Shown here piece by piece: positions 8,699-16,373 of a stretch of DNA of 64,000 nucleotides. The stretch comes from Actinomycetes bacterium (GTDB taxonomy: Bacteria > Actinomycetota > Acidimicrobiia > Acidimicrobiales > Ilumatobacteraceae). Under the pieces are notes generated by a model. The model searched no databases. It was not told the origin of the DNA and was given only the letters and a program-made list of their open reading frames with translations. Every line of letters begins with the position of its first letter. Positions within the stretch are counted from its first letter, which is position 1. The position numbers and the translations under genes were made by a program. The stretch spans positions 1-64,000 of the forward strand of contig JANXUF010000078.1 of assembly GCA_025356335.1 (NCBI GenBank), in the 5' to 3' direction.

Positions 8699-9049
8699 AT
8701 GGGTTGGGGATCAGTCGAACTCGAACTCGAAGTCACAACCTGGCTCGACACGCTGACCGACAACGAGTTCGGTCAAGTCGAGCGCTACATCGACCTGCTC
8801 GCCGACCAAGGCGTGCATCTCAGCGAACCGTTCACCCGACAACTCGATGGCAAACTCCGTGAACTGCGCTTTCACCTCGGCCGGCAACAGACCCGAATCA
8901 GCTACTACATCGCCAGCGGACGGGTCATCGTGCTGCTGACCGTCTTCGCCAAGACCAGACCACGCGAACGACACGAGATCGACAGAGCCCGACGAGCGAT
9001 GCAACGCTGCATCGACGAGGGTCATCTCACACAGGAGGACCAGACATGA
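8699..9049 (+). CDS. HigB/Gp49-like (RelE-superfamily) toxin
   Basis: The 116-residue protein has the core of phage-derived Gp49/HigB toxins: VTTWLDTLTDNEFGQVERYI, LLADQGVHLSEPFTRQLDGK, LRELRFHLGRQQTRISYYIA, VIVLLTVFAKTR and a closing EIDRARRAM helix. These toxins cleave mRNA on the ribosome. ATG 8699 is preferred over an upstream frame that runs through the att site. TATAGCAT lies about 10 bases before it, which would fit a near-leaderless message. The stop overlaps the antitoxin start by four bases (ATGA), so the two are co-translated, toxin first as in higBA. Confidence 0.85.
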   Translation: MGWGSVELELEVTTWLDTLTDNEFGQVERYIDLLADQGVHLSEPFTRQLDGKLRELRFHLGRQQTRISYYIASGRVIVLLTVFAKTRPRERHEIDRARRAMQRCIDEGHLTQEDQT

Positions 9050-9348
9050 TTACCACCAGTTGGACCGACATCAAGACGCGACGAGCCGACACCGCAGAAC
9101 GACGCCACGGCTACGAGACAGCCGGCCGTGCCATTCGCTTGGCGTTCGAGATCCGAGGACTGCGCGAAAAGAAAGGCCTCAGCCAACGGCAACTCGCCGA
9201 GCTCGTCGGCACCACACAATCCGCCATCGCCAGACTCGAAGGCGGCCGCATCTCTCCCAGCCTCCCGACTCTCGACCGCATCGCAACAGCATTGGGCGCC
9301 GAAGTCACCGTCACCTTCACTGACCTCGACGCTCTGCTGTCGACCTGA
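9046..9348 (+). CDS. HigA-like antitoxin, Xre-family HTH
   Basis: The 100-residue protein carries a Xre/Cro helix-turn-helix: LREKKGLSQRQLAELVGTTQ SAIARLEGG then SLPTLDRIATALGAEVTVTF. The first 45 residues form a helix (RRADTAERRHGYETAGRAIR), the common layout of antitoxins coded after their toxin. It should bind and neutralise the 8.7-kb toxin and repress the operon. The overlap of four bases with the toxin gene supports the pairing. Confidence 0.9.
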   Translation: MITTSWTDIKTRRADTAERRHGYETAGRAIRLAFEIRGLREKKGLSQRQLAELVGTTQSAIARLEGGRISPSLPTLDRIATALGAEVTVTFTDLDALLST

Positions 9349-9357
9349 GACATCAGC

Positions 9358-9597
9358 GTGAGCCGATACGACCTGTTCTACGACGCCAGCAGCGTCGGCG
9401 CCGACCTCGTCGTCGAAACCTGGATCAGCCACGGACCACGAGCAAACGACGCCACCTTCGACCCGCAACCCGGGGACTGGGTCACCGTCGGCGACGACGA
9501 AGAACCCGATATTCGGGCACGAGTCATCCGGCGTTGCGCTGACCGGGTGTGGACACTGATTGAGCTGGCCACTACTTCGGAGGCAGTCGCTTCGTAG
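9358..9597 (+). CDS. small acidic protein of unknown function downstream of the toxin-antitoxin pair
   Basis: A GTG start 9 bp after the antitoxin stop gives a 79-residue protein rich in Asp/Glu with strand-like blocks (DLVVETWISHG, PGDWVTVGDDEEPDIRARVI, VWTLIEL). The tight spacing suggests a third member of the operon. It overlaps nothing on the same strand; the integrase remnant on the opposite strand begins just after it. No family is recognised. Confidence 0.5.
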   Translation: MSRYDLFYDASSVGADLVVETWISHGPRANDATFDPQPGDWVTVGDDEEPDIRARVIRRCADRVWTLIELATTSEAVAS

Positions 9598-9599
9598 AT

Positions 9600-10356
9600 C
9601 CGGAACCGCTCGCGCAGAACTGGATCGATCTCCCGCCATCGCCGCGTGGGCTGTCTTCGTCGGTTCGGAACGATGTCCATTGCCGTCGCAAACATTCCGC
9701 GATCAGCGCTGCAAGCCGGGTGACGGTCGCGGACCGCAGCTTTGATCGGGACCCCAGCGTGGAGCATCTCCGTGGCCATGAAATGTCGGAGATCGTGCGA
9801 CGAAAGCGGCGCAGTCCGGCAGCCTTTCGATGACGGAGGAACGCCTTCGTGACACGGTTCGGTTTTCACGCCGTCGCTCCGCCGTCGCTGCTGAACACGA
9901 ACCCGTCAGCCGGACACCACGGCGGGACGGTGTGGCGCAACTGTTCGAGTACGGCGAAGGAATCCCGATCGAGGTCGACGGCATCGCTCCGCCTCGTCTT
10001 CGTCGCTGCGAGCACCGGCCCATCGGGACCCTCAACCCACCCGGCACAAAACGACACCCGTCGCGATTCGGCGCGAACGTTGTGCCAACGCAAACCCAAA
10101 AGCTGTGCATGCCGAGCGCCGGTTACCGCCGCTAGCACCAACAGAACGTGAAGCGGTTCATCTCTTTCGAACCCAGCCCGACCGATCGCTCGGAATGGAC
10201 GGCGGCAATCATCATCGCCAACTCGCGTTGTGCCTCGCTGCGATTGCCGCGCACGCTTTTTGATCGGTAGCAGCGTCGTTTCGTGTCGGGGTCGACCCCG
10301 ACGAACACGCGCAACTCGAACGATCCCGGACTTCTCTGACGCATTGATCCATTCAT
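9600..10356 (-). pseudogene. deleted and frameshifted tyrosine integrase of element C
   Basis: On the minus strand, 10356-10132 reads an N-terminal integrase part (SPGSFELRVFVGVDPDTKRR). The next frame (10141-9866) goes straight into the catalytic domain (VLAAVTGARHAQLLGLRWHN). A third frame (9869-9600) has SSHDLRHFMATEMLHAGVPI, the HxxR box. The core-binding domain of about 90 residues between the first two parts is gone, and the final His and Tyr region is scrambled. The dead gene starts 120 bp from the att copy at 10476. Confidence 0.8.
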
Positions 10357-10475
10357 CTCCAGATCATCAACGTCGAGGCCTGCTGCGTCACGGAGGTGCT
10401 GGGCAATCTGATGGGCATGATGGGCAGCCCGAATACGCCAACCGCGCCGTCAACCGCCGTTGAGCTGGTCTTACT

Positions 10476-10520
10476 TGGAGCGGAAGACGGGATTCGAACC
10501 CGCGACCCTCACCTTGGCAA
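10476..10520 (-). repeat. att site: 3' end of tRNA-Gly, left end of element B
   Basis: These 45 bases equal 22611-22655 of the tRNA-Gly gene. After one mismatch (A for G at 10521) four more bases agree, then similarity stops. It is both the right end of element C and the left end of element B. The integrase of B starts 158 bp away. Confidence 0.9.
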
Positions 10521-10627
10521 AGTGAATCGGGGGTGTTTCCTGATGTTCGCCAGTGTCATCCCATATGCCCTGACCTGGTCTTTTATGTCGGCCAATGTCG
10601 GCTCATATCACGCTGTGTTGCACGGTC

Positions 10628-10649
10628 CGCGGACTTGTCGCGGACTTGG
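10628..10649 (+). repeat. arm-type integrase site, left end of element B
   Basis: CGCGGACTTGT and CGCGGACTTGG stand in tandem (11-bp period) 107 bp inside the left att and 29 bp before the integrase start. The same pair occurs at 22532-22553 and 8415-8436, so the integrase may also repress its own promoter by binding here. Confidence 0.55.
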
Positions 10650-10677
10650 CGGGTGCCAGGTCCACTAGAATTTGAGC

Positions 10678-11787
10678 ATGGCATCGATCCGGCGGAGGCA
10701 GTTGGCGAACGGAAACGTCGCCTATCTCGTCCGCTTTCGGGCACCGGATGGGACCGAGCGATCGAAGCAGTTCAAGCGTCGAAGGGATGCTGATGCCTAC
10801 GCCAATGTGATCGAAGTCGAGCGCGCCAGCGGCTCGGCGATCGATCCTCGGCTCGGTCGACTCACCGTCGACCAGTGGTGGAATGAATGGTGGCCGACCG
10901 TCACCCATCTTCGACGAACCACGTACGCGCGGGACGCTCAGTTCTACCGCAAGTACGTTCAACCGTCGTTCGGCACCGTTCCACTCGCCCGGGTCGACCG
11001 AACCGATCTACGACGCTGGATCCAGAAGCTCTCCGCACCCAAGTCGGTGGACGGACTCGGCCTCGCTCCCGCCACGGTTCACAAGGCGGTGCAGGTGTTC
11101 AACAAGTGTCTTCGAGCGGCGCTCGAGGATCGCCGGATCTCGGCCAACCCTCTCGAACGTGTGCCCGTTCCGAAGATCGAACGCGAGGAGATGCGCTTCC
11201 TCGATGTCGAGGGGGTGTGGAAGCTCACCAATTCGATCGATGAGCGGTACCGGGCGTTCGTCCTCGTCGGTGCGTACGGCGGTCTACGACTCGGGGAGAT
11301 GCTCGGGCTCTGCTGGGGAAACGTGAATCTGCTCAGCCGCCAGATCAACGTCGTCGAAACCCTGACGGACGTCAACGGACATATGGCGACCGGTCCGACG
11401 AAAACACGAGCCTCTCTTCGCAAGGTGACCCTCCCCCGCTTCGTCTGCGAAGAACTCGCAAAGCTGGCGAGCGATCGACCGACGCCGGATCGCCTCGTTT
11501 TTCGTTCGCCTGACGGGTACCCGATCCGGGCGAGCCTTTTCCGCCGGCGAACCTGGCATCCGGCGGTGGCCGCAGCCGGACTGGAGCCGCTCAGAATTCA
11601 CGACCTGCGTCACACCGCCATCTCGCTGTGGATTGCTGCGGGCGCAAATCCGAAACAGGTCGCCGTGCGCGCAGGGCATACGAGCGTCTCCGTCGTCCTC
11701 GACCGCTACGGCCATCTGTATCCGAAACACGACGACGACCTCATCGGCAACTTGGAACGTGGTGCTGAATTTGCAAATCAGAAATGA
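10678..11787 (+). CDS. tyrosine recombinase / integrase of element B
   Basis: The 369-residue enzyme has the usual three parts: an AP2-like arm-binding N-terminus (YLVRFRAPDGTERSKQFKRR), a SAM-like core-binding domain (LTVDQWWNEWWPTVTHLRRT), and a catalytic domain with Arg in GAYGGLRLGEML, the HDLRHTAIS box, AGHTSVSVVLDRYGH with the late His, and the nucleophile Tyr in that last block. It should insert the element into the 3' end of tRNA-Gly. ATG 10678 is preferred to the TTG six bases upstream. All catalytic residues are present. The att site is 158 bp upstream. Confidence 0.95.
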   Translation: MASIRRRQLANGNVAYLVRFRAPDGTERSKQFKRRRDADAYANVIEVERASGSAIDPRLGRLTVDQWWNEWWPTVTHLRRTTYARDAQFYRKYVQPSFGTVPLARVDRTDLRRWIQKLSAPKSVDGLGLAPATVHKAVQVFNKCLRAALEDRRISANPLERVPVPKIEREEMRFLDVEGVWKLTNSIDERYRAFVLVGAYGGLRLGEMLGLCWGNVNLLSRQINVVETLTDVNGHMATGPTKTRASLRKVTLPRFVCEELAKLASDRPTPDRLVFRSPDGYPIRASLFRRRTWHPAVAAAGLEPLRIHDLRHTAISLWIAAGANPKQVAVRAGHTSVSVVLDRYGHLYPKHDDDLIGNLERGAEFANQK

Positions 11788-11799
11788 AGTGGGCCGGCC

Positions 11800-12369
11800 G
11801 TGATCGCTGTCGTCGACGAGTCCAGCCCGTACGCCGCCGGTGGCGAGATCATCTACTCCGTTGGCGCTGTACTGATGGACGAAGCCGAACACGAGCGGCT
11901 GCTGGTGGATCTTCCCGTGCTCCTCGGCCGCCAACGGCCGTTCCATTGGGAGACCGACAAAGGCCCCCGGATCCGTCAGCGCGTCGTCGACGAGATCCTG
12001 CATCGCCCGATGACGATTGTTGTTGCGGCAACCGCTGTGCTCCACGCGCCACGCCAGAACGACGCCCGCCGGATGCTCTTGGAGGACATGGTGTTACCGA
12101 TGCTGTCACGGCTCGGGATGACGCAGCTGCTGATCGAATCCCGCTCGAGCAGCGAGAACGACCGTGACACCGCAAACATTCGCACCTGGTACCGCCAGCA
12201 ACGCCTCCACCGTCAGCCAACTCTGTCCTTCGTGAACAAGAACACCCCGAGCACGTGGCTCGCAGATGCCGTCTCCGGCATGTGGGCCGATGCCGTTCGT
12301 GGGCGAGCATCGTACTTCGAAGACCTGGTTGCCGCCGGTCGACTGGCACAAGCCACCTGGCTCGCGTGA
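11800..12369 (+). CDS. DUF3800-like protein
   Basis: The 189-residue protein opens VVDESSPYAAGGEIIYSVGA, the D-E-S plus strand pattern of DUF3800, a family with an RNase H-like fold often found on mobile elements. Further acidic residues that could complete a metal site are HWETDKGPR (near residue 50) and LLIESRSSSENDR (near 108). The biochemical role is unknown. It starts with GTG 12 bp after the integrase stop, so it is probably in the same transcript. A broken copy is kept at the same relative place in element A (1141-1417), which suggests that it belongs to the backbone of the element family and is not cargo. Confidence 0.75.
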   Translation: MIAVVDESSPYAAGGEIIYSVGAVLMDEAEHERLLVDLPVLLGRQRPFHWETDKGPRIRQRVVDEILHRPMTIVVAATAVLHAPRQNDARRMLLEDMVLPMLSRLGMTQLLIESRSSSENDRDTANIRTWYRQQRLHRQPTLSFVNKNTPSTWLADAVSGMWADAVRGRASYFEDLVAAGRLAQATWLA

Positions 12370-12647
12370 CGCCAGGAACTTCAACAGCGAAAAATGCGTC
12401 GGCCCCGGTCCACACTCCTAGTCGACGATCGCTCATCCTCGGAGTGAAGACTCAGGGCCTTCGACTTCCGCCGGGATCTGCCCGGTCGGCTCTGCCCTCC
12501 AGGATACGCCGGCTCGCAGTCGATCGCAAGGAGCCAACGGTACGCACCAACATTGAAACCGGCCTCCCGTCGCGAGAAATTATTGTCGTCGGATTGCTTT
12601 CATGGCGCCTTAGGCGGCACGACTCATTCTGATTGAGTAATGCGAAG
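12370..12647. other. intergenic stretch between convergent genes
   Basis: No gene is seen. The first 40 bp are shared with the element A copy (GCGAAAAATGCGTCGGCCCC at about 12386); after that the two elements differ, so the backbone/cargo border lies near 12410. Confidence 0.5.
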
Positions 12648-14384
12648 TCAGGGCATGCCTAATCTGCAGGGGTCGGATGTCCACGCCGCGATTCGTTCGA
12701 CGAAGTCCCAGACGTCACCCGACTGGGGGTTGATGTAGGCAGGATCTCCCTTTGATCCCATAGCCGCGAAGATGTCTGTCACCCAGGTCGTCTTGTTGGT
12801 CCGGTTGAACTGAGACAGCCATTTCTCCAATTCACCGACGCGCACGAAGAAGATGCCGAAGGCCTCCAACTCAGCGAGTTCGAGTTCGAGTTTCGATCTG
12901 GTAGCCGGGTCCGTCACCGCGGCGATTCCATCGCGTTTGCAGAGCCACGGGCTGTCCGGTCCGGCGACCCGACCGACAGCGCGAAACTTGCTCCCTATCG
13001 ATTCCCGTAGGCGTCGCATCTCAGCGAGCTCTGCTGCGTCACTGCTGCAGGCTGCGTAGATCGGCGTCCAACACGATCCGTTTTCTACCGAGGTGTCCAA
13101 GTCGAGGACCATCGCTGCCGGAACTCCGAGCCGCCTCAAGGGGCCAGCTACACGGTGGATCGTCTGCCAATTTTGGGCGTTGAGAAACCGGATTCCAGTA
13201 TTTCCCTTACGCCCCGCATCGAGCAGCCGCCGATTGATTTCTTCGTAGAACGCTCGGTCTGAGTCGGCTTCGCATACAACGGCTGCCGCTGAAAACAGCG
13301 CTCCCAACGAGTCTGCTGACCGGAGTAGCGGGTCTTTGATGAGGTCGCCGACCAGCTTTCCGCTGAGTGCCTTCGCCGTGCCAACGCCCGCCTGAAACCC
13401 AAGTCGCACAATGGATGTGTCGGGCACCTCATCGACGCAGCCGAGCAAGAAGTCGGCGCTATGGGTCGCGACTATAATGCTCATGCCGTTGTCACGACCT
13501 GCGGCCGCCATCTGCGCACCCATCTGGCGCGCCAAGGTCGGATGCATGAACGCCTCCGGCTCGTCGACCAGGAGTACCGAATACGGCAGTGCGAAGAGCG
13601 CCAGAGCGAGTCCCACAAACGCCTGAACACCGTCACCGAAGGACTGGATTGGCGTAGCCCGACGCATGTAATCCAGGGCAGCCGGTTCTGTTGAGAATTG
13701 CCAACGTGGCATCGGGGGCGGCTCGGTGGACAGGCCGAGCCGTATAACTGCCGGGGTGCTGAGATCCAAAACGAGGTGTTGCTGGAGGGCAGCGTAGACG
13801 GCCCCATCAACGGCATTGTAGACGGTTTCGTCCCGCGCTGCCGCCATAAGGACATTGGTGGGTGGCCCCAATAGGTCGGTCATTGTTTTCGCGTCAGCGA
13901 GAGCAAATCGAGTCCTGCCCGTGAGCAGTCCCATGAATTGGCTCATGACGAACCGTCGGCAGTACTCCTCAAATGTCGATGTGATGCCGGAGGCAAAGGG
14001 TGGCAGATTGACCTCGCCCTGCGAAGGCATTGCGTTTGTGCTGTCGAGTGTGAAGGTTCGCAGGCGCTTCGCCTCCGGATTGCCAGGTACCGGGGGCAGA
14101 AGTCGACTCTGCAGATGCGCTTCGAGTCCCTCCTGCGACGGGCACTGGATGTCGATACGGGTGATTATCAAGCCAGGCTGAGGCTGCGACTGGATCCCTG
14201 GCATTGGCGTGGCTGACATCGGCGTTGCGGACATCATCCACTTGATCTCCGCGAGCGCTGTCGACTTTCCTGAGTTGTTAGGACCCACCAATACGGTGAG
14301 CCCACCCACTGGAACGGTCATAGCGTCGACACCTTCGTTGGTTCGGAAACCGATATTGGTGATCGTCAGGTCGCGGTTCGCCAC
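12648..14384 (-). CDS. OLD-family ATPase/TOPRIM nuclease-like protein
   Basis: The 578-residue protein has an ABC-type ATPase with Walker A GPNNSGKST at residues 34-42, an SFGDGVQA signature-like motif at 248-255, Walker B SVLLVDEPEAFMHP around 269-282 and the switch His in VATHSADF (308). A TOPRIM-like part follows: VVCEADSDRAFYEEI (Glu 372) and AMVLDLD (Asp 428 and 430). This is the layout of OLD-family nucleases such as the GajA subunit of Gabija, which cut DNA in phage defence; here that role is inferred. Start ATG 14384. It is divergent from the HNH gene with 98 bp or less between starts, so they share a promoter region. It lies in the cargo of element B and has no counterpart in A. Confidence 0.85.
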   Translation of the reverse strand: MANRDLTITNIGFRTNEGVDAMTVPVGGLTVLVGPNNSGKSTALAEIKWMMSATPMSATPMPGIQSQPQPGLIITRIDIQCPSQEGLEAHLQSRLLPPVPGNPEAKRLRTFTLDSTNAMPSQGEVNLPPFASGITSTFEEYCRRFVMSQFMGLLTGRTRFALADAKTMTDLLGPPTNVLMAAARDETVYNAVDGAVYAALQQHLVLDLSTPAVIRLGLSTEPPPMPRWQFSTEPAALDYMRRATPIQSFGDGVQAFVGLALALFALPYSVLLVDEPEAFMHPTLARQMGAQMAAAGRDNGMSIIVATHSADFLLGCVDEVPDTSIVRLGFQAGVGTAKALSGKLVGDLIKDPLLRSADSLGALFSAAAVVCEADSDRAFYEEINRRLLDAGRKGNTGIRFLNAQNWQTIHRVAGPLRRLGVPAAMVLDLDTSVENGSCWTPIYAACSSDAAELAEMRRLRESIGSKFRAVGRVAGPDSPWLCKRDGIAAVTDPATRSKLELELAELEAFGIFFVRVGELEKWLSQFNRTNKTTWVTDIFAAMGSKGDPAYINPQSGDVWDFVERIAAWTSDPCRLGMP

Positions 14385-14482
14385 CCACCGATCATCGCGC
14401 GTGCCGACGGTCCTCGTGCCACATGACGTGCACTGCGAATTCGTCGGAACCGTCCGGACGTAAGGTCGTATCGTCCATCTTG

Positions 14483-15310
14483 ATGGACGCCGACCCAGAG
14501 CTCTCCGACCCGCCAGGTCGGTGCCTCTTCTGCCTGCAGTCCGACGGCGGATTCGAGACGAGGGAGCACATTTTCCCGGAGTCGATGGGAAACACAGAAA
14601 AGATCATTCCGCCAGGCGTGGTCTGCGACCGTTGCAACATCGGTCCGCTCTCGCGTGTCGATCAGGCCCTATGCGACTTTCCCTCCGTGAAGATGATGAG
14701 GACCCTGCACGGCATCAAATCGAAAGCCGGCAACGTTCCGGACACGAAGTTCGCTCGCGGCGTTCTGCGAAACGAAGACGGGCGAATCATCGTCGAAACC
14801 AGTAGTCCGAAAGACCACACGACCTTTCGCGAGACTGCACGTGATGGAAACCATGTCACGTTGCAACTGCAACTAGGCGGCGGCCGTCTGATCCGCCCGG
14901 TGTACGCATCGGAGGTCGCCAGGGCGCTTCTGAAGTCCGCCCTTGAAAGTCTGTGGGTTGAGCACGGGGACACGATGTTTGAACCACGCTTCGACCACAT
15001 CAGAGACGCCGTTCTCGGCGTTCCTCGCAGCGGATTTTTGTCGTTTCTCGTGGACGGCGACCCCGATCACACCAGCCTCGAACTGCTCTCGTTCTTCGGA
15101 TTCGACCCGGACGACACCGGGCGCACGACGGTCGCCGGAACTTTCTACGGTGCCACTCTCTTCACGGACAGCCGTCTGACAGAACCAGTCGAGCATCTGC
15201 CGCCGTCTCTCGCTCATGTCCAGCGATTCACGGTTTCCGACTTCGCCCGACAGAAACGTCGACCCCTTGGCGCGTCACGAAGCCATCGACCGACCGATAG
15301 TGCTTCGTGA
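14483..15310 (+). CDS. HNH-type endonuclease-like protein
   Basis: The N-terminus is a zinc-bound HNH motif: C14-x2-C17, EHIFPESMG (Glu28, His29) and C48-x2-C51 followed by Asn52. About 220 residues follow with no recognised family but ordinary globular composition. The ATG at 14483 puts the zinc pair at residue 14; an upstream ATG at 14423 would add 20 residues without hydrophobic or motif content, and neither has a strong ribosome-binding site. HNH proteins nick or cut DNA. The gene is transcribed away from the OLD-type ATPase gene, and an ATPase plus an HNH protein is the composition of Septu (PtuA/PtuB), though there the genes are co-directional. It is a candidate partner of that ATPase. 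Confidence 0.8.
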   Translation: MDADPELSDPPGRCLFCLQSDGGFETREHIFPESMGNTEKIIPPGVVCDRCNIGPLSRVDQALCDFPSVKMMRTLHGIKSKAGNVPDTKFARGVLRNEDGRIIVETSSPKDHTTFRETARDGNHVTLQLQLGGGRLIRPVYASEVARALLKSALESLWVEHGDTMFEPRFDHIRDAVLGVPRSGFLSFLVDGDPDHTSLELLSFFGFDPDDTGRTTVAGTFYGATLFTDSRLTEPVEHLPPSLAHVQRFTVSDFARQKRRPLGASRSHRPTDSAS

Positions 15311-15527
15311 GGTCGGCCTCGCCAATGATGAATTCGGTGCCAGCGCCTTGACCGTCCACGACGAACAAATATTCGATGCCCAGCCCGCCCTCGTCAGGCA
15401 ACGCGCCGACTTCGACGCCTTGGTTGTGAGCGCCACATCTGACCCCCTCGACGCCTCGCCCGCTGCGACGCACCGGCGAGCGAGATGCGTCGCACCGCCA
15501 GAATGCGACGTATGACATGATCCGGGC

Positions 15528-15833
15528 ATGGACAACTTTGACTACCTGGACTTTGAACCTCATGCATCCGTGTTTGGGATGGTTGCTGAACGTGACGACA
15601 TTTCAGCGGCACGAATCACGGCCAATTTCAAGCACGAGTACCCGGATGGGGCGGGTCAGCCTGTCCATCGCCTAATCCCGCCGGGGGAAGTCACTTCGTC
15701 GATTCGGAGTGTGCTTGCGAACCTTGAGACCGCAGGCTTGGTCGAGCCGAGTCCCGCAACGCCCGACGGTTGGCGATGCACCGCTGAAGGCAAACGTCGA
15801 TACATGGATGATGCCAAGACCCGAGGACGGTGA
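15528..15833 (+). CDS. small winged-helix-like protein
   Basis: The 101-residue protein ends with a pattern typical of winged helices: SSIRSVLANLETAGLVEPSP then GWRCTAEGKRRYMDDA, where recognition helix, wing and the T-x-x-G element are visible. The first half (ERDDISAARITANFKHEYP) could be the helix-turn part. It is likely a DNA-binding regulator of the cargo region. ATG at 15528; a TATGACATGATC stretch about 20 bp upstream could be a promoter. Its distance from the HNH gene is 217 bp with no gene in between. Confidence 0.5.
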   Translation: MDNFDYLDFEPHASVFGMVAERDDISAARITANFKHEYPDGAGQPVHRLIPPGEVTSSIRSVLANLETAGLVEPSPATPDGWRCTAEGKRRYMDDAKTRGR

Positions 15834-16373
15834 ATCTTCAAACCGTCTGGTTGTCGCGGAGAACGGCCAAGCAGTCGGTTTGCCTAGGCGGCGGCAGGAA
15901 ACATCCACGTACCGAACGCGGGCAGCCGTGCCTGCGTCAAGTTCGGCGGACACGACGACGATCTCGTTGGCGAGGCTTCCACGATCCACGGTGGCAGTTC
16001 GCCGATCGGGCCAACGCAAGAACCTCCACGTTGGCGGTCATCGAGCAACCTAAATAGTGATTCGACTGAGAACGATGGGAGCTCAGAATCGACTTCTCGT
16101 CGACGGTCATCCATCGTCAAGCGACCCCGGCACGAGGTCCGAATGTCAGTGGCGGAAGACCTCTTGTGTCGGCGGCCATGGAGTTTCCGCCCACAGGCGG
16201 CCATCAAGAGCCGCCCACAGATGGCCAACAGACCTGTCACGGTGCGCCTCGGCCGAGGCGAAGAGGCCGATGGATGCCCGTTCACCCGCACATCAGGCCG
16301 ACCCCGGGATGACCATCTCGGTGTGTCGAGCGTGGAGCGTCTGGCACAGTGCAAGTGACAGTATCTTGGCGTC
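15834..16373. other. gene-poor stretch
   Basis: Frames on both strands lack starts, motifs and typical composition. A GGCGGCCAT box recurs at about 16171 and 16195 around GCCGCCCACAG copies, giving a small inverted arrangement of unknown meaning. Nothing else is recognised. Confidence 0.35.

Larger units (their letters stand above)
8494..10520. mobile_element. element C: small remnant between two att sites
   Basis: The 2-kb piece is bounded by tRNA 3'-end copies at 8494-8540 and 10476-10520. It holds a toxin-antitoxin pair, one small gene and a broken tyrosine integrase on the minus strand. Its gene content is unrelated to A and B, so a third family of elements used the same tRNA. The integrase is dead, so it is trapped between its neighbours. 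Confidence 0.7.

Noticed and set aside
10441..10530. A possible second tRNA gene at about 10.48 kb (and a third at 8.49 kb)
   Set aside because: Only the 3' half of tRNA-Gly is present; the sequence beyond does not form the D arm or the 5' acceptor strand. They are att scars.
15228..15563. A 111-codon minus-strand frame opposite the HNH gene end
   Set aside because: It overlaps the coding end of the HNH gene and the start of the winged-helix gene, has no start signal and its sequence mirrors those codons.
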